Source of the DNA: Adhaeretor mobilis
Lineage (GTDB): Bacteria; Planctomycetota; Planctomycetia; Pirellulales; Lacipirellulaceae
Assembly (NCBI RefSeq): GCF_007741515.1
Contig: NZ_CP036263.1
Coordinates: 868,001 to 932,000, forward strand
DNA length: 64,000 nucleotides
Direction: 5' to 3'
Positions 43,498-52,238 of the stretch are shown here, in pieces (positions within the stretch are counted from its first letter, which is position 1; every line of letters begins with the position of its first letter). The position numbers and the translations under genes were made by a program. The notes under the pieces were generated by a model. The model saw nothing but the letters and a program-made list of their open reading frames with translations. It ran no database searches and had not been told where the DNA came from.

Positions 43498-45156
43498 CTA
43501 CCGCCCCTCGCGTAGCGTATTGAAATACTCCTCCGCATGATCGCGGCGCGACTTGGGCAGCTGCTCGAGGACCATGGGGTCGGCCGGTTCGCTGCCTTGG
43601 GAGCTCATCTCCGCTTTCATCTGCTCGACTACCTCGCCGCGGATGTTGGGGCCGTCGGCTTCGCCAGCTAAGACGGCAGCGCCCTTGCCCACGTTCTGTC
43701 GCACACGTGAGTCGCGGAACCTCACGTCGTTCTTTGTGTCAGGTCGCGTGCCGCCACCGGGGCCTTTGCCATTGGCGTTCTGGGAATCTTGAGGGTTCTC
43801 ACCGCCCTCGCCGCCTCCGCCGTTACATTCCTGGCAGCCCTCGCCTTGGCATTGTTGGCAGCCAAGTGCATCTTTGGCCATTTGTAGGTCGTCCATCATG
43901 GCGTCCAGCAACTCGCCCTCGGCCATCTGGGCCTTCATTTGTTCCATCTGCTCCATCATCTTGTCCATGGCTTCGCCGGCGGCCTGTTGGTCGCCTTTTT
44001 CCATGGCTTTCTGGGCTTCGGCCATCTGTTGGGCCATTTTTTGCATCTGCTGGTTGGCCTGGGCTTGCTTCTGCATCTTGTCGAGCTGTTGCTGCATCTT
44101 GCCCGCCTCGGCGGTGTTGCCTTCACGTTTGGCCTGCTCGATCTGTTGCTTGAGTTGGTCCTGGGCTTTCTTTTGGGCGTCGGCCGCATTGGCCAGCCTC
44201 TCTTGCATTTGCTTCATCTGCTCCTGCAGCTGCTTTTTTGCATTCTCATCAAGCTTGCCATTCTTCACTTTCTCAGCCAGCTTCTTGAGTTCGTCTTGCG
44301 CCTTTTTCCAATCGCCCTTCTTCATGGCGTCGGCCAACTTGTCGGCAGGACCTTTGTTGAAGTCCTTCATCTGATTGAGCTGTTTTTGCATCTCCTTCTG
44401 GCCGCCGACTTTCTCCTGACGCTTCTCCAGCTGCTTCGCCAAATCGTTGAGCTTCACCATCGCCTTCTTGCGGCCTTCTTTCTTCTCGCCGGCAGCTTCC
44501 AGTTCTTTTGACTCTTTCTCTAACTGACGGAAGAGTTCCTCAGCATCTTTGAGGCCCGCCTCGGCAGCTTTCTTGCGGCGCTCTTCGAGACGCTTGCGAG
44601 TCTTCGCCAAGTTCTCCTGAGCCTGCTTGGTTAGTTCTGTGGATGGCGGAGTCACATTGCTCTGGGCTATTTGATTATCGAAGAACATGGTCACAGCGAG
44701 TCCCAACAATGCGGGCACCAGTGGTAGCCAAGCCTTACGGCCTAGGCTCATGCGGAAACGCTCGTCCACTTCCACACGTTGCACGGCGCGGACGGCATCG
44801 CCCACCAGCGCTTGTCCGGCCGGAGAGTTTAGCGATTGCTCGGGCAACGAGAGACTACTTGCCACGCGTTCGCGCAGGTCGTAACGGCTGTCGATTTCGA
44901 TAGCGGCATCGAGATCAGTCTTGCGAGTGAGAAGCATCCAAAGGGTGGCAGCTATCAGCCCCAAGCCGGCGGCGCCGGCGATGCACCAAATTACGTAGTC
45001 CGACGGCAACCCCTCGATGGCAACCACTTTGGGCACCGCCAGGGCAAACACGCCAAGCGTGAACGATGCGAACCAGCACCAGAGCAGGCGCTTCACAAAC
45101 AATTCTCGATTCAGCCGGGCGCGGGCGCGGGCGACTTGCTGGTAGATTTGGTCCAT
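43498..45156 (-). CDS. Membrane-anchored coiled-coil protein with CxxCxGxG motif
   Basis: 552 residues. Two N-terminal helices (LLWCWFASFTLGVFALAVP and YVIWCIAGAAGLGLIAATLWML), an alpha-helical stretch, a third hydrophobic segment at about 145-165 (AWLPLVPALLGLAVTMFF), then about 250 residues of Lys/Gln/Glu/Met-rich coiled coil. A short Cys-rich site, CQQCQGEGCQEC, follows near residue 435; it has the DnaJ-type CxxCxGxG zinc pattern. The C-terminal 100 residues are Gly-rich and then charged. Related DUF4175-like proteins exist in planctomycetes next to MoxR/BatA-type genes, but none of those is here. Function unknown. Confidence 0.8.
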   Translation of the reverse strand: MDQIYQQVARARARLNRELFVKRLLWCWFASFTLGVFALAVPKVVAIEGLPSDYVIWCIAGAAGLGLIAATLWMLLTRKTDLDAAIEIDSRYDLRERVASSLSLPEQSLNSPAGQALVGDAVRAVQRVEVDERFRMSLGRKAWLPLVPALLGLAVTMFFDNQIAQSNVTPPSTELTKQAQENLAKTRKRLEERRKKAAEAGLKDAEELFRQLEKESKELEAAGEKKEGRKKAMVKLNDLAKQLEKRQEKVGGQKEMQKQLNQMKDFNKGPADKLADAMKKGDWKKAQDELKKLAEKVKNGKLDENAKKQLQEQMKQMQERLANAADAQKKAQDQLKQQIEQAKREGNTAEAGKMQQQLDKMQKQAQANQQMQKMAQQMAEAQKAMEKGDQQAAGEAMDKMMEQMEQMKAQMAEGELLDAMMDDLQMAKDALGCQQCQGEGCQECNGGGGEGGENPQDSQNANGKGPGGGTRPDTKNDVRFRDSRVRQNVGKGAAVLAGEADGPNIRGEVVEQMKAEMSSQGSEPADPMVLEQLPKSRRDHAEEYFNTLREGR

Positions 45157-45429
45157 AATGAACTCGTTAGTATTAGTCGCTGGTCGCAGTCAATCGGGTA
45201 GAATTGGTACGTGTTATTCTACGCGGTGTCTGAGCAAACGTCACGCACACTCTAGTAGCCGCAGCTTCAGTATGGACTATTCAGCGGCTGCCGGAGCGCT
45301 AGAGTAAGCTTAACCGGACGAGCAATTCACCGGCGACTTGTTAAGTCGCGGCTATCGCCTTCGGGTTGGTAACATGGATAGAATCGCATTACTTACGGTA
45401 CATCCCTCACCCTTTTTGTCGATTTAACA

Positions 45430-45858
45430 ATGTCCGAAGTTCCACAATCGCCGCTCCCGACGCCCTCAGAGCGTCCAGAGGCCGATGTCGTGCTTTACGA
45501 TGGCAAATGCGGCATCTGTTCGGCTGGGGTGGCCAAGCTGCCCTGGTGGGACTGTCAGAGGCACCTTGCGTACCTCTCGTTACACGATTCGCAGGTTGCT
45601 GAGCGCTGGCCGGACATTCCCCTTGATCGGCTGCTGGAAGAAATGTGCATTATCGACCAGCAGGGCAAGCGCTATTGGGGGGCCTACGCGATGCGCTATC
45701 TCACGCGTCGACTACGGCGCCTCTGGTGGGCAGCACCGCTGTTGTACTTCCCTGGGAGCATGATCCTCTGGAAGCCGCTCTATCGCTGGGTGGCGCGGAA
45801 TCGTTACCGGCTTAGCGGCACAGAGTGCGAAACGGGAGCGTGTGAAATTCACCGCTGA
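45430..45858 (+). CDS. DCC-family thiol-disulfide oxidoreductase-like protein (DUF393)
   Basis: 142 residues. The motif VVLYDGKCGICSAGVAKL (D-x-x-C-x-x-C) is the hallmark of the DCC/DUF393 family with a thioredoxin-like fold. The last third carries YWGAYAMRYLTRRLRRLWWAAPLLYFPG and YRWVARNRYRLSGTECETGAC, as usual for the family, with two extra Cys near the end. No signal peptide. A redox role is assumed from the CxxC; the substrate is unknown. It is monocistronic, followed by a strong palindrome. Confidence 0.9.
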   Translation: MSEVPQSPLPTPSERPEADVVLYDGKCGICSAGVAKLPWWDCQRHLAYLSLHDSQVAERWPDIPLDRLLEEMCIIDQQGKRYWGAYAMRYLTRRLRRLWWAAPLLYFPGSMILWKPLYRWVARNRYRLSGTECETGACEIHR

Positions 45859-45868
45859 ACGAATCGTT

Positions 45869-45958
45869 TCGTTAGCCGAGGGGCTTGCTAGCCGAGCGGT
45901 TTGCGCAGCGATTTACTCCTCGGCAGGGTTTACGGCGAGTAAGCCCCTCGGCTAACGA
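45869..45958. repeat. TTAGCCGAGGGG-capped inverted repeat
   Basis: TCGTTAGCCGAGGGGCTT (45869-45886) faces AAGCCCCTCGGCTAACGA (45941-45958), an 18-bp perfect stem with a loop of about 50 nt holding a further AGCCGAG copy. It lies between convergent genes and can end transcription from both sides. Confidence 0.85.
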
Positions 45959-46006
45959 GACCTACGAGAGCATTGAAGAGTACCCGCAGGATTACCCTCT
46001 GCCAAA

Positions 46007-46669
46007 CTAGGCCGCTCGCGACGCTTGCTCTAGCTGTGCAAACAAGACGTTCAACGCCCTGTTGCTCTTTCCCCAGTCGTAGAGCTGGCCCGGGATGACT
46101 GTGACGGCTTCTACACGAGTGGCTTGCAGCGACTGCTCGAGGGTAACAATTAGCGAACCGGCAAACGACAGTAAGTCCGACGGCAAAGCGGCTTCCAGAA
46201 CGCAGCCATTTTCCGCGGAAGTTGCCGACTTTAATTCCTGCCCTCGCTCGGCCAGCGAGCAGAGCGTATCGACGATGACGCTTCCGATCGGAGAGCGAAC
46301 ATATTCGGTACGTGCCTTGCCGGTTTTCACGCCCAGCTTCGCGTAGAACGACACGCTGATTTTTGCGACCGGCACGAGGGGTACCCCGGCGGTTAGCGGC
46401 GAAATAAACTTGTCGCAAAGCTCCAGAAACTGCTCACCCGTCATCCGCTTTTCACTCTTGGCGGCAGAACTGGCAATCCGCTCACGCACCGCTGGGATTT
46501 GTAGCAAGAGGTCACAATCGGTCATTGTTGACCAATCGAGATGCGAGCAGTCTGCCGGCTCCTCAAGCGGAACCAGTACAGGAGCATCGGTCGTGCTAGC
46601 AGCTAGGGGGGTCCCGCACGCAGTGCAGAAATTCCCAGACGCTTGCTTTCCGCAATGACTGCAAAACAT
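46007..46669 (-). CDS. Zinc-ribbon protein, hypothetical
   Basis: 220 residues. It opens with a double-CxxC zinc ribbon, MFCSHCGKQASGNFCTACGT. After a linker, a domain from residue 60 to 220 has no recognised motif: mixed alpha/beta with ERIASSAAKSEKRMTGEQFLE and VEAVTVIPGQLYDWGKS. No signal peptide. It lies 72 bp downstream of panB on the same strand, so the two may share a transcript, although a functional link is not evident. Confidence 0.75.
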   Translation of the reverse strand: MFCSHCGKQASGNFCTACGTPLAASTTDAPVLVPLEEPADCSHLDWSTMTDCDLLLQIPAVRERIASSAAKSEKRMTGEQFLELCDKFISPLTAGVPLVPVAKISVSFYAKLGVKTGKARTEYVRSPIGSVIVDTLCSLAERGQELKSATSAENGCVLEAALPSDLLSFAGSLIVTLEQSLQATRVEAVTVIPGQLYDWGKSNRALNVLFAQLEQASRAA

Positions 46670-46741
46670 GGCGAGACTCGATAGAAACGGAGAAGATATG
46701 CAACTCTGTCTTCTATCGGCAAACCGCAGGGCAGTGCTTGA

Positions 46742-47575
46742 TTATTCGTACTCGTGCTCGTTCGCAGGAAATTCCCCGCCGCGAACTTCATCACGATACT
46801 GGCGAACCGCTTTGGTGATTGTCTCGCCCAGGTTCGCGTAGCTCTTCACGAAGCGGGGTACGTAGTCAGTTGCGAGACCTAGCACATCGTTCAGCACCAG
46901 CACTTGCCCGTCGCAATCGGGACCGGCGCCGATGCCGATGGTGGGAATATCGATCAACTCGGTAATCTTCTTGGCGGTTGTTGAAGGGATGCATTCGAGC
47001 ACCATCGCGAACGCACCCGCCTCTGCCGCCGCACGCGCGTCGTGCAGCAAGGCCGGTTCGTCGCGTTGCACACGATAGCCGCCAAGCTGGTGAACATTCT
47101 GCGGCCGTAGACCGCAATGCGCCATCACAGGAATGCCGGCCTTCACGAGCGCCGAGATGACCTCAGCTTGATCGGCACCACCTTCCAGCTTCACCGCTTG
47201 GCAGCGGGTTTCTTTGAGTATGCGCCCAGCGTTTTCAATCGCCTTGTGAACGCCCAGGTGATAGCTGGGAAACGGCATATCGACCACCACCAGCGCGTGC
47301 TGCACGGCGCGACCGACCATCTCCGCGTGATAGATCATTTCATCGAGCGTCACGGGCAAGGTATTCTCGTGACCCTGCACAACCATGGACATAGAATCGC
47401 CCACAAGTACGCCCTCGACACCCGCTTGGTCCACCAACTGGCCCATCGCGTAATCGTATGCCGTGATCATCGAAAGCTTCTTGCCCTTTTCCTTGTAGGA
47501 CGCGAAGCGCGGCACGGTGATCCGCTGTAGACGCTTGCTGTTCTGTGAATCTGCGTTAGGAGTGTCATCGGCCAT
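46742..47575 (-). CDS. panB: 3-methyl-2-oxobutanoate hydroxymethyltransferase
   Basis: 277 residues. It transfers a hydroxymethyl group from methylene-tetrahydrofolate to ketoisovalerate, first step of pantothenate and CoA synthesis. Blocks: KLSMITAYDYAMGQLVDQAG (metal-binding Asp), VLVGDSMSMVVQGHENTLPV, DMPFPSYHLG, VKLEGGADQAEVI, VMAHCGLRPQNVHQLGGYRVQ and PTIGIGAGPDCDGQVLVLND. About 14 residues longer at the N-terminus than the E. coli enzyme. Ketoisovalerate comes from the ilv pathway, of which ilvB is also in this window. panC is not adjacent. Confidence 0.97.
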   Translation of the reverse strand: MADDTPNADSQNSKRLQRITVPRFASYKEKGKKLSMITAYDYAMGQLVDQAGVEGVLVGDSMSMVVQGHENTLPVTLDEMIYHAEMVGRAVQHALVVVDMPFPSYHLGVHKAIENAGRILKETRCQAVKLEGGADQAEVISALVKAGIPVMAHCGLRPQNVHQLGGYRVQRDEPALLHDARAAAEAGAFAMVLECIPSTTAKKITELIDIPTIGIGAGPDCDGQVLVLNDVLGLATDYVPRFVKSYANLGETITKAVRQYRDEVRGGEFPANEHEYE

Positions 47576-47709
47576 GTGTGCAGGCTAATCGAGCGGAGCC
47601 CAGTGCGTCAACGCGTCATGCAGCATGCATGGTTGTCGGGTCCGAGTGGGAAGCCCATAATTCGGCAACCTGATCGTCCTCCCTCCCATGGATTCAAGGA
47701 GCCAGAGCC

Positions 47710-48522
47710 ATGAGAATCGTCTACAATTTGCTAGTATTGCTATGCCCTGCCCTGCTGCTTGTCGCTTGCTTCCCTCAGGCCGAGGCACGTGCAGTTGAGG
47801 GCGGCCTCTCGGTCAAGCCGGTCGGACTATCCATCGCCTTGAAGGACCCCGACAGCAAATTCAATAGTTCCTTCTCGCCCGGAATGCAGCCAGGCGTTCA
47901 AGTGGCCCTGCTGGTTGAGTCAGCTAAGCGAGGCATTGTCAGCGTCGCGGCAAACCCAAAGCAAGCAATCAAAATCTCTGCCGACGGCAAATCAATCTCA
48001 GAGGAAGACGATGACAGCTGGCAATTCCTCCACCCGAGAATTAGTGACGACGGGAAGCGGGCAACGTTTAATGTGTCTGCGGAAGATCTGCCGGCAGCCG
48101 ACACCGCGAAATTGAGCGTAACCGGCGAGCTACTCGTCAGCACTGGTAGCAAGACTGCCGAAGACGAGATTCAGGCGAAGCTTGTAAAGGGCACCAAATT
48201 TAAGCTGGCTGGCATAGCGGTTGAAGTTACCGAGGCGGGCAAGCCTAGTTGGGGCGAGGAGCCACTATCGGTGACTCTCAATACCTCGGATCCGGGCGGC
48301 TTTGACAAGATCAAGTCGGTTGAGTTTCATGACAAAGCGGGCGAGCAAATCAAATCGAAAAGTGGCGGCTCGATGACTATGAACATGGGGGCTCACAAGC
48401 AAGTCTCCATTGATTACCGCCTAGGCAAGAAAGTCGATGCCGCGACGATCAAAGTGGTGTACTACGCCGATCTACAGACAGATCCCTTGCCGCTGAAGTT
48501 GGAAGTCGGCCTAGGGCTCTAG
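47710..48522 (+). CDS. Secreted or lipid-anchored protein, hypothetical
   Basis: 270 residues. The N-terminal signal (RIVYNLLVLLCPALLLVACFPQAEARA) could be cleaved by signal peptidase I after EARA, or be a lipobox (LVAC). The mature part is beta-rich and Lys/Asp-rich without Cys, with no catalytic motif. It may be an immunoglobulin-like or beta-sandwich fold (KGTKFKLAGIAVEVTEAGK). Good RBS (AAGGAG) before the ATG. Followed on the same strand by the RidA gene after 69 bp; co-transcription is possible. Confidence 0.72.
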   Translation: MRIVYNLLVLLCPALLLVACFPQAEARAVEGGLSVKPVGLSIALKDPDSKFNSSFSPGMQPGVQVALLVESAKRGIVSVAANPKQAIKISADGKSISEEDDDSWQFLHPRISDDGKRATFNVSAEDLPAADTAKLSVTGELLVSTGSKTAEDEIQAKLVKGTKFKLAGIAVEVTEAGKPSWGEEPLSVTLNTSDPGGFDKIKSVEFHDKAGEQIKSKSGGSMTMNMGAHKQVSIDYRLGKKVDAATIKVVYYADLQTDPLPLKLEVGLGL

Positions 48523-48591
48523 GTGTCTCGACAACCCCCAGACCTTCGCCCTAGCAACTTAGCCCTTACGCAACCATAGAGGATTAATCAC

Positions 48592-49005
48592 ATGTCCGAC
48601 ATCAACATTACCGTGACCGACCGCCACGGCCGTCAATGCGCAAGCAGCGGATCTGCCTGGGAGCCGAAGATGGGATATAGTCGTGCGGTGCGCGCTGGCA
48701 ATACTATCGCCGTGACCGGCACGGTCGGCGTGAATGCAGATGGTAGTTACTCTGACTCGCTGGCCGACCAAACGCGACGCTCGTTGGAAATCATCCAGGC
48801 AGCACTGGAAGCACTCGGTGGGCGAATCGAGCAGGTCTATCGTACGCGCATGTACGTGACCGACGTAAGCCTTTGGGAAGAAGTGGCCAGTGTGCACGGC
48901 GAAGTATTCGGCGACATTCGCCCCGCGACGACGATTGTGGAAGTCACACGACTAATCGACGACGCGGCGCTCATTGAGATTGAAGCGGATGCGCTGGTTT
49001 CCTAG
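48592..49005 (+). CDS. RidA-family enamine/imine deaminase-like protein
   Basis: 137 residues. Rid-family core: WEPKMGYSRAVRAGNTIAVT, GTVGVNADGSYSDSLADQTR, LEIIQAALEALGG, then VYRTRMYVTDVSLWEEV with the Arg that anchors the substrate in active RidA, and ATTIVEVTRLIDDAALIEIEADAL. The key Arg (RTRMYV) and Glu near the C-terminus are present. Archetypal RidA hydrolyses reactive 2-aminoacrylate intermediates; this looks like one of the other Rid subgroups, so the exact substrate is open. Good RBS (AGAGGA). Confidence 0.9.
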   Translation: MSDINITVTDRHGRQCASSGSAWEPKMGYSRAVRAGNTIAVTGTVGVNADGSYSDSLADQTRRSLEIIQAALEALGGRIEQVYRTRMYVTDVSLWEEVASVHGEVFGDIRPATTIVEVTRLIDDAALIEIEADALVS

Positions 49006-49020
49006 TTGGGAGCAGAAGTT

Positions 49021-49074
49021 AGCCACGGATTGCACTGATAATGAACATCGGTGCAATTCGTGTCATCCGTGGCT
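49021..49074. repeat. AGCCACGGAT inverted repeat between convergent genes
   Basis: AGCCACGGATTGCAC (49021-49035) pairs with GTGCA (49051-49055) and ATCCGTGGCT (49065-49074), followed by a T-rich stretch. It also encodes the last residues (SHG) and TGA stop of the convergent methyltransferase. A similar sequence lies at 43381-43425. Confidence 0.75.
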
Positions 49075-49911
49075 GTTTCTTTTGAGTTTTGATTGTCGGC
49101 AAACAACGATCCACCCATTCGCCCGCAACGGCCCGAATAGCCAGGGCCACGGCAGTGCATGCCTCCGCGTGGCGTCTAGCGGCACGCGCTTCTCGATTGT
49201 GAATCCAGCTGCCCGTAGATCGGCGGCTAGCTCCGTCCAGCGGAACACGTGTAGGAACATGCTGGGTAGCCCCCGGTAGGGGAACCACTTGTCACCCAGT
49301 TCCACCTCTTTCTGGAATGGCGCGGTTACTAGATTCTTCAGCAGCCACCAGGGACCGCCCGGGTCGCGCAGGTTGTACCAGTAATTGTGGACATGCAACA
49401 CGAAGTGGCCGCCCGGCTTCAAGATGCGGTGCGTGTGGGCCAAAAATTTGCGTCGGCTCTCTCGCCCGCGGATCATCCCTAACGTACTGAACATGCACAT
49501 CGCGTAGTCTACCGACGCATCTGCGAGCGTATCCAACTCCACGAGATTTGCCTGCAGGCATTCGATCGGCAAATTGCTGTCAGTGGCTTTTTGTTGAACT
49601 TCCTTGAGCATCGGTAGCGAGAGATCGACTGCGAGCCCGCGGTGACCTGCCTCCACCAAAGGCGTCAGTGCCCGCCCGGTGCCGCAGCCCAGGTCTACCA
49701 CAAGCCCAGGCTCGTCGAACGCCTCAGCCAGCATTTGGCTGTCGAAATCGAAGAGCGTATTGTGAGCGAAGTAGTCATCGTAGTCCGTGGCAATGGACTC
49801 GCTGTGGACGTAATCCCACAGCCCACGCGAAACGCCCGGTGGTAATTTCCACGCTGGAGGTTGTCGCGGGCGTTCCTGGGGGCGTTCCTGGGGGCGATCT
49901 GGGGGATTCAT
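49063..49911 (-). CDS. Class I SAM-dependent methyltransferase
   Basis: 282 residues. N-terminal Pro/Arg-rich tail (RPQERPQERPRQPP), then WDYVHSESIATDYDDYF and the Rossmann core: LVVDLGCGTGRALTPLVEAG (motif I), GLAVDLSLPMLKEVQ (motif II), DASVDYAMCMFSTLGMI (motif IV) and HRILKPGGHFVLHVHNYW (post-motif). It methylates an unidentified small molecule or macromolecule using S-adenosylmethionine. The last residues and stop codon lie in a repeat shared with the convergent RidA gene, so the tail may have been altered. Confidence 0.92.
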   Translation of the reverse strand: MNPPDRPQERPQERPRQPPAWKLPPGVSRGLWDYVHSESIATDYDDYFAHNTLFDFDSQMLAEAFDEPGLVVDLGCGTGRALTPLVEAGHRGLAVDLSLPMLKEVQQKATDSNLPIECLQANLVELDTLADASVDYAMCMFSTLGMIRGRESRRKFLAHTHRILKPGGHFVLHVHNYWYNLRDPGGPWWLLKNLVTAPFQKEVELGDKWFPYRGLPSMFLHVFRWTELAADLRAAGFTIEKRVPLDATRRHALPWPWLFGPLRANGWIVVCRQSKLKRNSHG

Positions 49912-49920
49912 GCGTTATTT

Positions 49921-50070
49921 GGGTGGCATGGGCAACTTGTTGCCCTTGTAGGACTACCAGCGGGAATCGGGGGCTAAGACGACCTACGTTCAGGTCAAAA
50001 ACAACAGCATTGCAGTCAATACAGAGTGTTTCAGTGACGTCTCAAGGGCAACAAGTTGCCCTTGCCACCC
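49921..50070. repeat. Inverted-repeat element, GGGTGGCATGGGCA family, copy 2
   Basis: Left arm GGGTGGCATGGGCAACTTGT (49921-49940), right arm CTCAAGGGCAACAAGTTGCC (50041-50060) followed by CTTGCCACCC. It begins nine bases upstream of the methyltransferase ATG and occupies much of the divergent spacer towards gap. Confidence 0.8.
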
Positions 50071-50254
50071 TCTAGTTGAAGTAGCAATCGGCTTGTATAA
50101 TCGCTGATTCGCTTTCGGCCCGCTAGCGGCGGCAGGGGGCTGCGACTTTTGAAGTGGGAACCGTTTGAAGTAACCGGCTTCGGAAGCAAAGCTACCCGTC
50201 AGCCGATCAGCCATATCGTACGAAGCTCGGCTCTCCGAGTGGCCTCCCCCCTAG

Positions 50255-51313
<1,059 letters not shown>

Positions 51314-51341
51314 GCAGTTGGTTCGAGTCAGAATAGAAACA

Positions 51342-51379
51342 AAAAGGCCGCGTTCTCACTACTGAGAACGCGGCCTTTT
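51342..51379 (+). terminator. Intrinsic terminator after gap
   Basis: AAAAGGCCGCGTTCTCA (51342-51358) pairs perfectly with TGAGAACGCGGCCTTTT (51363-51379) around a 4-nt loop. It works in either direction. Confidence 0.95.
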
Positions 51380-51401
51380 CTTTGTTACCTTTATCGTCGT
51401 G

Positions 51402-51431
51402 CTAGCCCGCATCGGGACAATGCGGGCTAAC
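51402..51431. repeat. CTAGCCCGCAT inverted repeat
   Basis: TAGCCCGCAT (51403-51412) pairs with ATGCGGGCTA (51420-51429) around GGGACA. Member of the TTAGCCCGC-capped family. It lies 11 bp from the ferritin stop codon. Confidence 0.75.
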
Positions 51432-51441
51432 GACCCGGGAT

Positions 51442-51954
51442 CTAAGCTCCCTCTTCGCCCTCGCCCTTACTGCGGTCGCCCATTTCGCGATCAATGTCCA
51501 AGAGCGAAGCGGGATCGTCCTTCACGAGCTTAAGCTTGTGAACGACTTCGCGTGCTGTCTTCTCCTCTTCAACCTGCTCGGTAATGAACCACTCGAGTTC
51601 GACTAACGCGGCGAAAGCCTTCTCGTTGAACGCCAGTTCGTACAGTGAGTCGATCTGTGCAGTCACGCGCTCTTCTTGAGACAGTGCCTTCTCGAAGACT
51701 TCGACAATCGACCCGTAATCATGTTCAGGAGCGTCGATCGGGTGCAGCTTCACGCGACCATTGCGCATTCGTAGGAAGTCGTACAAACGCATCGCATGAG
51801 CGTTCTCTTCTTCGCTCTGCAGGCGTAGCCAATGACCGCAGCCGACAAACTGTTCGTGTTCGCACCAAGCGGCCATCGCGAGGTAGCTGTACGAGGAGAA
51901 CAGCTCGTTGTTGATTTGTTGGTTAATCGCATCTTGAACGACAGGACTCAGCAT
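51442..51954 (-). CDS. Ferritin (non-heme, bacterial)
   Basis: 170 residues. Four-helix ferritin: INNELFSSYSYLAMAAWCE (Glu of the A site), GCGHWLRLQSEEENAHAMRL (Glu and His ligands), EVFEKALSQEERVTAQI (Glu) and LEWFITEQVEEEKTA with the Gln/Glu ligands of FtnA-type ferroxidase. It stores iron as a 24-mer and limits Fenton chemistry. No heme-binding Met as in bacterioferritin is evident. Convergent with gap; the spacer has a terminator and a palindrome. The upstream spacer 51955-52238 shows no gene and no obvious Fur box. Confidence 0.96.
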   Translation of the reverse strand: MLSPVVQDAINQQINNELFSSYSYLAMAAWCEHEQFVGCGHWLRLQSEEENAHAMRLYDFLRMRNGRVKLHPIDAPEHDYGSIVEVFEKALSQEERVTAQIDSLYELAFNEKAFAALVELEWFITEQVEEEKTAREVVHKLKLVKDDPASLLDIDREMGDRSKGEGEEGA

Positions 51955-52238
51955 CGGTGGTCTCTCTAATACTGGCGGAGGGTTGGAGTGAACGACTCTC
52001 TTCGCATCCTAACCGCAACAAGATCGAGTCGTCCACGGCTAGTTGATTAGTCGCAGAAAGAAAACAGGCTCGGAGCCAATTGTTGACTGCGAGCCTCAAT
52101 CTCAATAAGCCACCCTTCTATAGACGACGGGCCAGATAATACGTAACACGTCAAGCAAATCTTTTCGAAGAGCGATCCCAGGGAACGTCGGATATCACGT
52201 CCGTTCCCGATTCACCCGATGTCAGAACGCTTCTGTCG

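Noticed and set aside
43939-44511. 190-residue Leu-rich frame opposite the coiled-coil gene
   Set aside because: It is the antisense reading of Lys/Gln/Glu codons, which yields Leu/Phe-rich sequence; no start signal.
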